The notes: generated by a model from the sequence alone, not told the origin. Shown: positions 1 through 9,514, numbered from the stretch's first letter. The stretch is DNA of 64,000 nt from Vibrio hannami (GCF_029589055.1 NZ_JARQZP010000003.1:682001-746000); one strand, 5' to 3'. Numbers and translations: made by a program.

Positions 1-372
1 AAAGTTAACCCATACGACAAGATCGATTTCGAAATGGATTATCCTGCTGTGTCTAATGGTGGTTTTATCTGTTACGGCGAGTTCCCTAACATGCAACAGA
101 ACATCGAAGCGCTTGAAAATGTGTGGGATTACAGCTACAGCCGAGTACCTTATTACGGCACGAATACACCAATTGACGAATGTTATGAGTGCGGATTTGA
201 AGGCGAATTCGAATGTACAAGTAAGGGTTTTACTTGCCCTAAATGCGGTAACCATGACTCAACTAAAGTATCTGTAACCCGACGCGTGTGTGGTTACCTT
301 GGCAGCCCTGACGCTCGCCCATTCAACCTGGGCAAACAGGAAGAAGTTAAGCGTCGAGTGAAGCACTTATAA
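1..372 (+). CDS. nrdD: Anaerobic ribonucleoside-triphosphate reductase, C-terminal end (partial)
   Basis: The gene is cut by the window edge; the frame is open from base 1. About 123 C-terminal residues remain. They carry the two CxxC pairs (CYEC and CPKC) that hold the structural zinc near the C-terminus of class III reductases, followed by the glycyl-radical loop RRVCGYLGSPDARPFN. The glycine of RVCGY is the radical site in the family. The enzyme makes dNTPs without oxygen in the cytosol. nrdG starts 3 bases after the stop, so the two form an operon, and NrdG activates this subunit. Confidence 0.96.
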   Translation, partial: KVNPYDKIDFEMDYPAVSNGGFICYGEFPNMQQNIEALENVWDYSYSRVPYYGTNTPIDECYECGFEGEFECTSKGFTCPKCGNHDSTKVSVTRRVCGYLGSPDARPFNLGKQEEVKRRVKHL

Positions 373-375
373 TCG

Positions 376-849
376 ATGAATTACAGCCAATATTATCCTA
401 TTGATGTTGTAAACGGCCAGGGCACGCGTTGCGTGCTCTTTGTTTCTGGCTGCATTCATCAGTGCAAAGGATGTTACAACAAAAAAACCTGGTCGCTCGA
501 TTCTGGCCTTCCGTTTACACAAGAAATGGAAGACCAGATCATTAATGACCTGAACGATACTCGTATTAAAAGGAGAGGGCTCTCATTATCGGGAGGTGAC
601 CCACTTCACCCTGACAATCTGACAGCGGTTCTTCAATTGGTAAAACGTGTGCGTAGTGAATGTCCGGGGAAAGATATCTGGGCATGGACTGGCTATATTC
701 TGGACGAGTTAACTGCTGTTCAAAAGGAAGTTGTAGAACAGATTGATGTGCTAATAGACGGCAAATTTGAGCAAGAAAAAGCTGATCCAAGTCTCAAATG
801 GCGTGGAAGTTCCAATCAGGTGATTCATTATTTCAACACCCCTACATAA
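376..849 (+). CDS. nrdG: Anaerobic ribonucleotide reductase activating protein (radical SAM)
   Basis: This 157-residue protein matches the usual NrdG length. Near residue 26 it has the radical-SAM cluster motif CIHQCKGC (CxxxCxxC), and later a GGDP motif (SGGDPL) that contacts S-adenosylmethionine. It uses a 4Fe-4S cluster and SAM to put the glycyl radical on NrdD. The start is 3 bases after the nrdD stop, implying translational coupling. No terminator is obvious downstream. Confidence 0.97.
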   Translation: MNYSQYYPIDVVNGQGTRCVLFVSGCIHQCKGCYNKKTWSLDSGLPFTQEMEDQIINDLNDTRIKRRGLSLSGGDPLHPDNLTAVLQLVKRVRSECPGKDIWAWTGYILDELTAVQKEVVEQIDVLIDGKFEQEKADPSLKWRGSSNQVIHYFNTPT

Positions 850-983
850 GCTGACCCGCTTCTCGTTTCCCATACTAAAAGTGTGTTTATTCGCTCAATA
901 GCTCGAAGATAACCAGCTACTTAATTATTATTACATACATAAATATTCCTAAAAATATTTGGTAATAATAAGAAGAGCATTTA

Positions 984-1751
984 ATGAACGAGTGTCGTCG
1001 GTTGAGTGAACTACCCCAACATCTGTCTGCCGGGCAGATAGAGCATATCCTTGAAGAAGAACTCAATGGTATCGGGCTAGAACACTATGTACTGATGATC
1101 CTCAACAACCACAAGTTACCAGTGTTTCAATATGTCGGTGGATTCACCGCTCAACAGATCAACATCTACGAACAGCATAGAGAACATGACCAGTTTCTTA
1201 ACCACTATATGAGAAATAATATGCAGGGGCAGTTTGTTTATTTACAGGACATGCTGCCTATGAGCAGGATTCGGGATCAGATTTTTAACGAAGTACTGGT
1301 ACCTACCGTGCAATATAGCCATTCCTATAGTGGGCTGATACCACTTCTTGATGAACACTACTTAATTCTGAGCAGCCACAGCGAAAGCCGATTAAGTTTT
1401 AAGGCGACAAAAAAAGCTCAAACTCTATGGCGCTTTTTACGGACATGGGGGAATTACTGGGTAGCGCAACAGAACATGTCCCGCCAGCTTTCGGAACTAA
1501 ATGTACCTCATGAGACCGCCATTCAATTGTCATCGCTTACCACAGCCGAAATCGAAGTATTAAAGCTGCTCGTGCAGGGCTTTGACGGCAGTGAAGTGGC
1601 ACAGCGTCGTAATGTATCTAAAGAGACCATAAAATCTCAGATTAAGCAGATATTGCATAAAACGGGATGTCGGCACCAAAACCAACTACTGTCTCGTTAC
1701 TTTAGTTCTGGTGCACATGTGCATCCCAACTCTATGTCACTATCCGTTTAA
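984..1751 (+). CDS. LuxR-type transcriptional regulator
   Basis: The 255-residue protein ends in a LuxR-type helix-turn-helix at about residues 185-245 (LTTAEIEVLKLLVQGFDGSE, then a VSKETIKSQIKQIL recognition region). The N-terminal ~180 residues have no motif I recognise and lack the conserved tryptophan/aspartate pattern of acyl-homoserine-lactone domains, so the signal is unknown. A purine-rich AGAAGAG lies upstream of the ATG. The gene converges on the secreted-protein operon at 1760-4587, with 8 bases between the stops, and could regulate it; that is inference from position. Confidence 0.85.
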   Translation: MNECRRLSELPQHLSAGQIEHILEEELNGIGLEHYVLMILNNHKLPVFQYVGGFTAQQINIYEQHREHDQFLNHYMRNNMQGQFVYLQDMLPMSRIRDQIFNEVLVPTVQYSHSYSGLIPLLDEHYLILSSHSESRLSFKATKKAQTLWRFLRTWGNYWVAQQNMSRQLSELNVPHETAIQLSSLTTAEIEVLKLLVQGFDGSEVAQRRNVSKETIKSQIKQILHKTGCRHQNQLLSRYFSSGAHVHPNSMSLSV

Positions 1752-1759
1752 TTTTCTTA

Positions 1760-3004
1760 CTAAGGGCAGTCTCCTGGGAAGCTGTTGTGAGCAGTAGTAC
1801 TCCAACCTAACACTGGACCAGATTGGTCAGTGTTGCCGCATAGAGAGCCCATATCAAATGCTGCTTCCATATAACAGAATCCCCATAGGTCTTTTGTGGT
1901 GGAAGTAAAACTAACATCGTTATACAGGCTAGAAGTACGGCAGAAAAAGTTACCAACATCTATGGTGCGAACATCTGCAGAAGATGAATGCTGCATCGCA
2001 AATGTGGTACTCGCTGTTACGCTGTCTGCCCGCAAATTACTACTATTATGTGCTCCTACATCCGGAGAGGTTATCGCACCATCAACCGTCAACGAAGACG
2101 CTGAGCGAGCCTCAACCAAGCCAGTCGCCGCAATATCACCGTCTACCTGAGCGCTGCTAGAATTGTGAACTTTAAAATCGCTTGCATTCACATCGCCACG
2201 TACAACTAACGAACTCGCGTGAGTAGTTATAACTTCACCGCCTACCACTGCATTTCCTTCGATAACAAGGTGTCCTTTTTCTTCAACAACAACACTATTA
2301 CTATCAAGCATTCCCGAATTATTCAGATTATCGTCTTGCCAGACAAAGATCGATGAGGCTTCAATATAGACTTCATTGACGCCTGTCACCTGCGGTACGG
2401 CAACAGAGCTCATCGCAACAGCTTCAAGTACCGAAGAGCTAATTGGATCATTGGTTTGCAGCGATGATCCATCCTGTACCGATATTTCGGCGAATCCCGT
2501 GTTATTAGAACCTAGCCATACTCTAGAACCGCCATGAACAGTTAACTCTGTACTACCGTTTCCGGTAACGCCTTCAAGCCAACCGTTAGCATTTCCGCTA
2601 TAGGTAATACCGCCATTTACCGCTACATTCACAAACCCTACGCGCTGAAGACTATCGATGAAGATATCGCCATTAATGGAACCGTTTCTAATCATTATTC
2701 CAGGGCGATTCAGGTTTACACCTTGCCAATCACAACTCCCGGTTAGTTCGACAATTAAAAAATCAACGTTTTTAGAGGTATTAAAATACTGAGCCAGCGC
2801 AGTAGAGTCTGATGTACAATCTACGCTGTCTGTTACGCTAACTCCTCTGTTACTAGTCTCAGCCAGATTTTTTAGGTAGGTAAAGTTACTATTCATTGTT
2901 GAAGCCTGGATAACATCTCCGCTTTGGAACTCAACAAGTTCACCGGCTGCTCCGGCAGAAAGCGCTATCGTTATAGCGGCTGTTAAAAGTTGTTTTTTAC
3001 ACAT
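1760..3004 (-). CDS. Secreted protein with beta-helix-like repeats, unknown function
   Basis: The 414-residue protein begins with a signal peptide (MCKKQLLTAAITIALSAGAA). The body is a run of short, valine-, serine- and asparagine-rich strands (for example SSLVVRGDVNASDF, SSAQVDGDIAATGL, SSLTVDGAITSPDV) recurring about every 18-20 residues, as expected of a right-handed beta-helix or bactofilin-like solenoid. A few cysteines near each end may form disulfides. It starts 20 bases after the stop of the calcium-repeat lipoprotein, so the two are probably one operon. I recognise no named family; a surface or matrix role is inference. Confidence 0.75.
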   Translation of the reverse strand: MCKKQLLTAAITIALSAGAAGELVEFQSGDVIQASTMNSNFTYLKNLAETSNRGVSVTDSVDCTSDSTALAQYFNTSKNVDFLIVELTGSCDWQGVNLNRPGIMIRNGSINGDIFIDSLQRVGFVNVAVNGGITYSGNANGWLEGVTGNGSTELTVHGGSRVWLGSNNTGFAEISVQDGSSLQTNDPISSSVLEAVAMSSVAVPQVTGVNEVYIEASSIFVWQDDNLNNSGMLDSNSVVVEEKGHLVIEGNAVVGGEVITTHASSLVVRGDVNASDFKVHNSSSAQVDGDIAATGLVEARSASSLTVDGAITSPDVGAHNSSNLRADSVTASTTFAMQHSSSADVRTIDVGNFFCRTSSLYNDVSFTSTTKDLWGFCYMEAAFDMGSLCGNTDQSGPVLGWSTTAHNSFPGDCP

Positions 3005-3024
3005 AACTCTTCTTCCTTAAATTG

Positions 3025-4587
3025 CTATTGCCAAGTGGCTTCACCAAACTTAGCGGTACCAAATTTTGAGACCGTGACGCTTTCGCACACATCACCAATA
3101 CCATCGTTATCGAAATCTTCCTGAACAGGGTTACTGTCCCACGGACAGTTATCTACTGTGTCATTAACGCCGTCGTTATCATCGTCCAGATCCGCGTTAT
3201 CTCCCTGACCATCATTGTCAAAATCACTTGTTTCATTAGGATCATCCGGGAACTTATCTACGTCGTTGTTGGAGCCGTCGTTATCGGTATCATTCGGATA
3301 TTGGTCGTCAATAACATCAATACCGTCTCCATCGAAGTCACCAGCCTTATCTGGATCAGTAGGATACTGGTCTACGCCGTCAAGATAGGTATCGTTATCA
3401 TCATCAGGGTCAGCATTGTTTCCCATACCGTCACCGTCAGTATCTACAGACTCACCTGAGTCGTTAGGGAAAGCATCATCGACACTATCAACACTGTCGC
3501 CGTCGTGATCACCAGCTTTAGTTTTGTCCAGCGCAAACTGGTCTATATCATCGTTAAAGCCATCACCATCATCGTCATTATCAATAAGACTGTCGGATCC
3601 ATCTCCATCATGGTCACCAGCCCGAAACTTATCCGTTGGATAACTATCTACTGTGTCCAGAAACCCATCGTTGTCATCGTCGTCATCTGCGTTGTTGCCA
3701 GTGCCATCTCTGTCAGAATCCAAATACTCATCGGCGTCATCTGGAAAACTATCTAACTCATCTGGTACACCATCTGTGTCAGTGTCGGTAGACATATCTG
3801 TACCGGATGAAACCGGGCTATCTGTTGTAGCAAGCTGATCTGCTGGCGTAGCAGCAACGACCGTTTTAATCTCTTCATTAATGCTTTCAATTACCTTTAG
3901 TACCGTTGCGTCTTCCGCTTGTTCTTCTACCTGCTGTAACATTGAGTCAAACTCTTCAGAGCTTGTCGGCAATACGTGACCAGATTCAACGACCGCCCTG
4001 GCAGCAAAAACCGCTTCTTCTTGCTCGTCGGCGACAAAATCTCCCAGGACACTATCCGGATCGATACCTAATTGATCGGCAACCTCCATCACCGCTTGCT
4101 GCTTTAACTGCGCTGCCTGGTCGGGGTCAGACATTGCATCAGGGTTCTTATGCATTAAAACGTTGACCATCGTAGAGAGAGGAGTGACTTCAGCCTCACC
4201 GGCTGGTGCAGACATCATAAACGCGCTCTGTACAGCAACGCCTTCCGGATTTGCTTCACTAATAGTCGCTTCATCTATGGTTTCGCCAGGTATGGCCTGA
4301 ACGAACAACGAGTATTGTTCGTAGTCGGTTATTCCCGTCACATCTAATACGCCTACACCACCGGCACCCGTGGTTGTGTTTGGCTCTGAGTCTGTGTCTA
4401 ACTGGTTATTCTGATTAACATCAAGCCAGATAACTGCATTCCTTAAATAGCCATCAATGGCCTTTACCGAATACGTTGTTTGTGGAGCCAGCGAGGTAGA
4501 ATCTGTGACAGGGTCTGAATCACTACACCCCGAAAGACTGATTATTCCTGCGGCTCCAAAGGCGAGAACTAGTTGATTTAAATTCAT
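3025..4587 (-). CDS. Lipoprotein with thrombospondin type-3 calcium-binding repeats
   Basis: The start chosen is the ATG at 4587, which has GGAGG just upstream; a TTG four codons earlier overlaps that site. The 520-residue product has a lipobox (ISLSGCS), then a ~220-residue domain opening with AIDGYLRNAVIWLDVNQNN, a motif seen in Vibrio and Shewanella surface lipoproteins. From about residue 260 to 505 follow Asp/Gly/Asn repeats (DTDTDGVPDELDSFP, DDDNDGFLDTVDSYP and so on), the thrombospondin type-3 pattern that binds calcium. It is the first gene of a likely two-gene operon. Export to the envelope is clear; the partner or substrate is not. Confidence 0.85.
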   Translation of the reverse strand: MNLNQLVLAFGAAGIISLSGCSDSDPVTDSTSLAPQTTYSVKAIDGYLRNAVIWLDVNQNNQLDTDSEPNTTTGAGGVGVLDVTGITDYEQYSLFVQAIPGETIDEATISEANPEGVAVQSAFMMSAPAGEAEVTPLSTMVNVLMHKNPDAMSDPDQAAQLKQQAVMEVADQLGIDPDSVLGDFVADEQEEAVFAARAVVESGHVLPTSSEEFDSMLQQVEEQAEDATVLKVIESINEEIKTVVAATPADQLATTDSPVSSGTDMSTDTDTDGVPDELDSFPDDADEYLDSDRDGTGNNADDDDDNDGFLDTVDSYPTDKFRAGDHDGDGSDSLIDNDDDGDGFNDDIDQFALDKTKAGDHDGDSVDSVDDAFPNDSGESVDTDGDGMGNNADPDDDNDTYLDGVDQYPTDPDKAGDFDGDGIDVIDDQYPNDTDNDGSNNDVDKFPDDPNETSDFDNDGQGDNADLDDDNDGVNDTVDNCPWDSNPVQEDFDNDGIGDVCESVTVSKFGTAKFGEATWQ

Positions 4588-4656
4588 CACTCCCTCCAAA
4601 GTACTAACATCCTTCCATTCGTCTAACGCTAGAATAGGAATCGGAAAGAGGGAATC

Positions 4657-4674
4657 ATCACCCTAAAGGGTGAT
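4657..4674. promoter_or_regulatory. 18-bp perfect palindrome upstream of the lipoprotein operon
   Basis: ATCACCCT-AA-AGGGTGAT is an exact inverted repeat with 8-base arms, about 70 bases upstream of the lipoprotein start and 185 bases before the aminotransferase start. The position suits an operator for a dimeric regulator of either divergent unit. There is no T-run, so a terminator is unlikely. The regulator is unknown; the nearby LuxR protein is one candidate. Confidence 0.4.
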
Positions 4675-4858
4675 GCGCATGGTTAATTTTGATTGGATTT
4701 GACTTGTATCAATCAATTAGTGCTAGCGCTCTATTCGTTAATGAAAGAGGGCAGATTTATTTTATTTTTGCGATAGCTGTCAAAAAGCCCTTTTGAATTC
4801 TTAGAACAAGTGATAACTTGGTTTCATTAATACAGTATTTCAAAGGGTTGCGATTTTC

Positions 4859-6046
4859 ATGCTTTCACATCTACCAACTCCTGAAAAGGATCCAATACTT
4901 TCTCTAATGACGGCCTACAGGGAAGACCCACGCTCCGAGAAAGTGGACCTTGGCATAGGCGTCTATAAAAATAGCCAGGGTGACACGCCCATAATGCAGG
5001 CGGTTCAACAGGCCCAGATCAAGGTACAGGAAACTGAAACCACGAAATCTTATATTGGGCTAGCCGGTAATGAGCTGTTTAATCAGCAAATTACAAACCT
5101 TCTGTTGGAAGGTACATCTGCCATCGGCAGAGTTTCCGCTATCCAAACGCCAGGGGCGAGTGGGGCGTTACGTATGTTAGGTGACCTTATGAAAGTCGCA
5201 CAGCCAGATACCACGGTTTGGTTAAGTAATCCTAGCTACATTAACCACCAACCTGTTATGGAGTCTGCCGGATTAAAAGTCAGGCATTATCGCTATTTCA
5301 GCCCGAAAACAAAGACCGTTGATATTGAGTTGATGCTTGAAGATATTTCACAGGCAGGCCCCAATGATGTGGTTCTGTTGCACGGCTGTTGCCACAACCC
5401 TACCGGCGCAGATATTGATTTTGATACCTGGAAGGCAATTACTGAACTGTCTCACAAAAACGGCTTCACGCCATTTGTAGACATTGCCTATCAGGGGTTT
5501 GGAGATGGGCTGGAGCAAGATGCTCTAGGGCTGCGATATATGGCAGATAATCTTGAAGAAGTCCTGATCGCCACATCTTGCTCTAAGAACTTTGGTTTAT
5601 ATAGGGAGCGTACGGGAGCCGCGATTGTAGTCGGTAAAACCCAAGCCGATACCATTAACGCCAAAGGCAAGCTTTTGAAATTGGCAAGATCGACTTACAC
5701 CATGCCACCAGCGCACGGGGCAGCACTTGTTTCTGCGATCCTGGATGACGAAGCATTAACGGCCACCTGGAAGAACGAATTAGTTGAAATGCAGCAGAGA
5801 CTGGTCACTCTGCGTCAGAAGCTTTGCGAAGAGTTGAGACTAGTTCACAATTCCCAACAGTTTGATTTTATTGAGTCTCACAAAGGCATGTTTACTGTGC
5901 TAGGATTCTCTCAGGAACAGATGCAAGCACTGAATAAGCAATTTGGTATCTATGGGGTTGGTGACGGACGTATCAATATTGCAGGACTCAAAGAGAGCGA
6001 CATTCCTTATGTTGCCCTTGCCATTTCGCAGGTTGCTGCATCTTGA
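4859..6046 (+). CDS. Aspartate/aromatic aminotransferase (PLP-dependent, class I)
   Basis: The 395-residue protein is the normal length for the AspC/TyrB group. It has the N-terminal signature KVDLGIGVYKN, the HGCCHNPTGAD loop and the lysine region SCSKNFGLYRERTG that holds the pyridoxal phosphate Schiff base. It transfers amino groups between aspartate or aromatic amino acids and 2-oxoglutarate in the cytosol. Whether it is the tyrosine-preferring (tyrB) or aspartate-preferring (aspC) form cannot be settled by eye; aromatic use is a moderate guess. The next gene starts about 20 bases downstream. Confidence 0.92.
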   Translation: MLSHLPTPEKDPILSLMTAYREDPRSEKVDLGIGVYKNSQGDTPIMQAVQQAQIKVQETETTKSYIGLAGNELFNQQITNLLLEGTSAIGRVSAIQTPGASGALRMLGDLMKVAQPDTTVWLSNPSYINHQPVMESAGLKVRHYRYFSPKTKTVDIELMLEDISQAGPNDVVLLHGCCHNPTGADIDFDTWKAITELSHKNGFTPFVDIAYQGFGDGLEQDALGLRYMADNLEEVLIATSCSKNFGLYRERTGAAIVVGKTQADTINAKGKLLKLARSTYTMPPAHGAALVSAILDDEALTATWKNELVEMQQRLVTLRQKLCEELRLVHNSQQFDFIESHKGMFTVLGFSQEQMQALNKQFGIYGVGDGRINIAGLKESDIPYVALAISQVAAS

Positions 6047-6067
6047 TATTTTTTACCAGGAGGAACA

Positions 6068-6739
6068 ATGCTTAACAAAAAGACTCTATTCGCTCTTACA
6101 TTGTGTGTTGGATTAGCCGCTTGTTCAACAACCCAAGAGGTAGAAGAAACAGAGTCCAACCAAATTGAAAAGCCCGCAGAAGTAGAGCCAGTGAAACCTG
6201 TAGTAGATGAATCTACAGATGATGAAAACAAGGTTGTACCGATACCTGAGCCCGAAGTTAAACCCGAGCCCAAGCCTGAACCTAAGCCTGAACCATTGCC
6301 GACTAAAACCGAGGAAGGTAAATATATCTTTGGTCAGGAAGAGTGGGTTTTTATCCCTGGAATAAGCAAGTATTTTGTCGCGAAAGTCGATACCGGGGCA
6401 ACAACCTCATCAATTAGCGCCACCGATATTGTTAAATTTGAGCGAGATGGTAAAGACTGGGTTAAGTTTAAGATTAACCATAAAGAAATGAGTTCTGATG
6501 AAATAAGTCTTCCTGTACTTCGTTGGGCAAAGGTAAAGCAGTCAAACAGTGAGGAATCGCAAAAACGCCCAGTAGTCACTTCCTGGGTCCAAATTGGCGA
6601 ATTTAAAGATAAAACCGAATTCACTTTGGCAGACAGAACCCATATGAAAACGCCGGTGATTCTTGGGCAGAGCTTTTTTAGGGATGTTGCAATAGTCGAT
6701 ATCAGTAGAAAGTACGTTCAACCAAAAAGTAAAAAATAA
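6068..6739 (+). CDS. Lipoprotein with retropepsin-like ('ATP-dependent zinc protease') domain
   Basis: The 223-residue product starts after a strong AGGAGG site. It has a lipoprotein signal (LCVGLAACS), a ~60-residue Pro/Glu/Lys-rich linker with repeated PEPKPEP units, and a C-terminal domain of about 140 residues. That domain carries VDTGATTSS, the retropepsin active-site motif, and PVILGQSFF near the end. It fits the family named 'putative ATP-dependent zinc protease', whose name is historic: the fold predicts an aspartic peptidase. The linker suggests it spans the periplasm. A rho-independent terminator follows. Confidence 0.85.
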   Translation: MLNKKTLFALTLCVGLAACSTTQEVEETESNQIEKPAEVEPVKPVVDESTDDENKVVPIPEPEVKPEPKPEPKPEPLPTKTEEGKYIFGQEEWVFIPGISKYFVAKVDTGATTSSISATDIVKFERDGKDWVKFKINHKEMSSDEISLPVLRWAKVKQSNSEESQKRPVVTSWVQIGEFKDKTEFTLADRTHMKTPVILGQSFFRDVAIVDISRKYVQPKSKK

Positions 6740-6745
6740 GTTTAA

Positions 6746-6770
6746 GGCCCGGTTATCCGGGTCTTTTTTT
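6746..6770 (+). terminator. Rho-independent terminator
   Basis: The stem CCCGG/CCGGG closes a TTAT loop and is followed by seven T residues. It lies just after the retropepsin-like lipoprotein gene. Confidence 0.85.
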
Positions 6771-6796
6771 AACTTCATATACCGATTGGGGCAGAA

Positions 6797-7120
6797 ATGA
6801 ATAATAAATACTGTATGGTATTAACCACCGTTAATAGTGACTCGATAAAAAAGACAATTATAGAATCAGTGCTAGAACAAAAACTTGCCGCATGCATCCA
6901 GTCTATACCGATCCATAGTCACTATATTTGGGATGGGAGTGTGCAAGAAGATCACGAACAAATATTAATTTTAAAAACCCAAAAAGCGCTCTATAGCAAA
7001 ATAGAGTCCTTGATTTGCGACCTACACAATTACGACGTACCACAGATAGTGCAAGTCCCGTTTACTGACGGGTTTAATCCTTACTTAAGCTGGATCGAAC
7101 AATCTACTCAGCAAGATTAA
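6797..7120 (+). CDS. cutA: Divalent-cation tolerance protein CutA
   Basis: The 107-residue protein is the normal CutA size. It has the family landmarks KLAACIQSIPIHSHYIWDGS and EQILILKTQKALYSKIE, then YDVPQIVQVPFTDGFNPYLSWI. CutA forms a trimer with a ferredoxin-like fold related to PII proteins. It was named for copper tolerance, but its molecular role is uncertain. The DnaJ-related gene starts about 20 bases downstream, probably in the same transcript. Confidence 0.95.
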   Translation: MNNKYCMVLTTVNSDSIKKTIIESVLEQKLAACIQSIPIHSHYIWDGSVQEDHEQILILKTQKALYSKIESLICDLHNYDVPQIVQVPFTDGFNPYLSWIEQSTQQD

Positions 7121-7141
7121 TCCTGATAAAGGTAAACATAC

Positions 7142-7744
7142 ATGATGGATAACCCCTTAATATTGCCAATTTTTCAATACTTAAAGCAAAATAAGGGGGA
7201 TAAGCCCAAGCCGAATTGGAAAGTACATGAAATTCTGGATAGTTTAGTAAAAGAGAACCTACTCCCGAAATTAGACAGTTCGCCTAATAAAGATCTGTTT
7301 AAAAAGAATTTTCTAATAATGAACGCCTTGTACGAATTGCAAAGCTCATTACCGGAAGATAAGTATCTGCAAGTTCATTCCATGGATATTCGTTTATTCA
7401 GCTCAACACAGACACAAGCTCAACTCCCTGATCCCACAGATCCGCTTCGAGACTACTACCTAGACTGGAGTAACTACGATACATCCGAAGACAAGATCCA
7501 GCAGTTATTCGATCAATTTTGGTTAAAATACAGCCAGTATGTTGGGGGGACAAAAGAGGGTTTATCGTATAAAGAAGCGTTGGATGTATTCGAACTACCC
7601 GAAGGCGCAACTCAGCCTGAAATCAAGCGTAAATGGCGTAAACTAGCTTTAAAATGGCACCCGGACAGAGAAGAGGGCGATAAAGATAAGTTTCGTATCT
7701 ACTATATGGCCTGGTCTACGCTCAGAGCTAAAGCAACCCAGTAA
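7142..7744 (+). CDS. DnaJ-related protein with C-terminal J domain
   Basis: The 200-residue protein has an N-terminal ~130-residue region typical of the 'DNA-J related' family of Vibrio and Shewanella. A J domain follows from about residue 145 (SYKEALDVFELPEGATQPEI, then KRKWRKLALKWHPDREEGDK). The HPD tripeptide that stimulates Hsp70 ATPase is present. It is probably a cytosolic DnaK co-chaperone of unknown client. Two ATG codons are adjacent at the start (7142 and 7145), and either would serve. Confidence 0.88.
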   Translation: MMDNPLILPIFQYLKQNKGDKPKPNWKVHEILDSLVKENLLPKLDSSPNKDLFKKNFLIMNALYELQSSLPEDKYLQVHSMDIRLFSSTQTQAQLPDPTDPLRDYYLDWSNYDTSEDKIQQLFDQFWLKYSQYVGGTKEGLSYKEALDVFELPEGATQPEIKRKWRKLALKWHPDREEGDKDKFRIYYMAWSTLRAKATQ

Positions 7745-7750
7745 ACAAAA

Positions 7751-7771
7751 AGGCCAGAATAAATCTGGCCT
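7751..7771. terminator. Bidirectional terminator
   Basis: AGGCCAG and CTGGCCT form a 7-base stem with a 7-base loop and an A-run upstream. It lies between the convergent DnaJ-related gene and the ABC-class ATPase gene. Confidence 0.7.
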
Positions 7772-7782
7772 CTCGCTCGTTA

Positions 7783-9429
7783 CTAAATAAATTTAGCTTT
7801 ACGTAAGCGATTAAGCGCTGCTAACACATCAATCGGTCTGGGCTTCGCCAGATCTCCGTGTGGAGGAAGCAACTGAAACAAATTACCTTCAACCAGTTTT
7901 GTGATCTCAGCAGAAAGATCACCAGCGTTATTCTGTTGCTGAACAAGCAAGAACCATAACCAACCAATGCCATTCACTTCACTGCTGGACTCCAGTTGCT
8001 CCAGAGCTGTTAAATCGACATACTCTTTACCGAAGCGAAGAGAGTCCACACCTTTGGCTGTTACCCTGAACTTTCCTTCAGCTAAAATCGACTGTAACGA
8101 AGTCGTGTTCAGTTTACGAGGTTTGAATTGTGTTAACTGAGCCCCAGATTCGTTCTGTCGCTTATTAGGGTGCTGTAAAATTACCTGTTTTGCTTTATCA
8201 GTAATATCCAGCGCCTGGTAGTCGTGCATCTGTATTACGGTATCTGCAACATCAAGATAATCACCGGAGCCACCCATAACAATAATAGTAGAGACCCCTT
8301 GCTCATCTCGTAGATGGTCAATGCTGTCTACCAACGGTGTGATAGGTTCTTCTCCCTTCGAAACCAGCGCCTGCATTCGTTCATCCCGAATAAGAAAGTT
8401 AGTTGCTGACGTATCTTCATCGATAAGAAGGGTAGATGTACCAACTTCAAGAGACTCTTGTAACCAGGCCGCTTGTGAGGTTGAGCCGGAGGCATCCTGA
8501 GTAGAGAAGCAAGAAGTATCTTTCCCCATCGGTAGGTTATTGATGTAGTTAGATAAGTTTAACTTGTGTACACAACGACCATCCTCAGCTTTGATTTTCA
8601 TTGCATCTGAGTTAGCAACAACAAATTCTCGGCCATCTCCTGGGATATGGTTGTATATAGAGCGTTCTATCGCATTCAGCAATGTCGACTTACCGTGGAA
8701 ACCACCACCAACAATCAAGGTGACACCTTTTTTGATGCCCATACCTTTGATCAAACCACGGTTGGGGGTGCTCATCTCAATTTCCAGCGAATCCGGTGAT
8801 GTAAATGCAACGGCATCTTTCATCGCTATATCCTGATTCCCTGCAAATCTTGGTAATACGGCACCGTTTGCAACGAAGGCAACAAGATTATTCTGTTCTA
8901 ACTGGGATCTTAGCGATTCCTGATCTTCAATAACCTCACAATGATGTTTCAACGCAGGGATATCCAGCTCTCTTTCCAGAGTCGACTTTCGAACCATCTT
9001 TGGCAGGTGAAAGGTTAAAAGATTCAGGGCCTTTTTAGCTAAAATATTTCTACCTTCCGCAGGAAGGTTAACTCTGAACCTTAACTCAATCCCTTCTTCG
9101 GTAAATAATACCGAAGTATGATCGAGTACCGTTTGTCCGGTAACAGCGATAGAAATTGCAGAATCATGCTTAGCATATTCCGCAAATGTTCGGGTAATAA
9201 AGTCTCGTGCTGCGATTTGATAAGTATTGGACTTTTCGCGTAACCACAACAGCCCGGTAGGAGCCCATGGTCTTACTGCACGAATCCTGGAAGCAGAGGC
9301 ATATGGATCCCCCTGTACATGATCAATATAGAGATCAAAGTCCTCGAACGAGTGTTTGCCCTTAATCTGCTGGTAAGCCTTGTAATTCTGTTTCTCTAGC
9401 TTTTTAAGTTTTGCAGTGAGTTGATCCAT
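7783..9429 (-). CDS. Predicted ATPase of the ABC class
   Basis: The 548-residue protein is full length for the ABC_ATPase (PF09818-type) family. It has an N-terminal ~190-residue region, a Walker A loop GGGFHGKSTLL near residue 245, and a Walker B-like segment STLLIDEDTSATN near residue 335. There are no membrane segments, so it is not a transporter. Family members are soluble, probably nucleic-acid-linked ATPases; the bacterial role is unknown. It appears to be a single-gene unit. Confidence 0.87.
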   Translation of the reverse strand: MDQLTAKLKKLEKQNYKAYQQIKGKHSFEDFDLYIDHVQGDPYASASRIRAVRPWAPTGLLWLREKSNTYQIAARDFITRTFAEYAKHDSAISIAVTGQTVLDHTSVLFTEEGIELRFRVNLPAEGRNILAKKALNLLTFHLPKMVRKSTLERELDIPALKHHCEVIEDQESLRSQLEQNNLVAFVANGAVLPRFAGNQDIAMKDAVAFTSPDSLEIEMSTPNRGLIKGMGIKKGVTLIVGGGFHGKSTLLNAIERSIYNHIPGDGREFVVANSDAMKIKAEDGRCVHKLNLSNYINNLPMGKDTSCFSTQDASGSTSQAAWLQESLEVGTSTLLIDEDTSATNFLIRDERMQALVSKGEEPITPLVDSIDHLRDEQGVSTIIVMGGSGDYLDVADTVIQMHDYQALDITDKAKQVILQHPNKRQNESGAQLTQFKPRKLNTTSLQSILAEGKFRVTAKGVDSLRFGKEYVDLTALEQLESSSEVNGIGWLWFLLVQQQNNAGDLSAEITKLVEGNLFQLLPPHGDLAKPRPIDVLAALNRLRKAKFI

Positions 9430-9514
9430 ATTATCCGCTGTGTGAACTGTATCTTATTTCAAGAGGGCGAGGATTATAGTTAAACCTAAGGCATTAATCA
9501 AAAATACCAACCAA

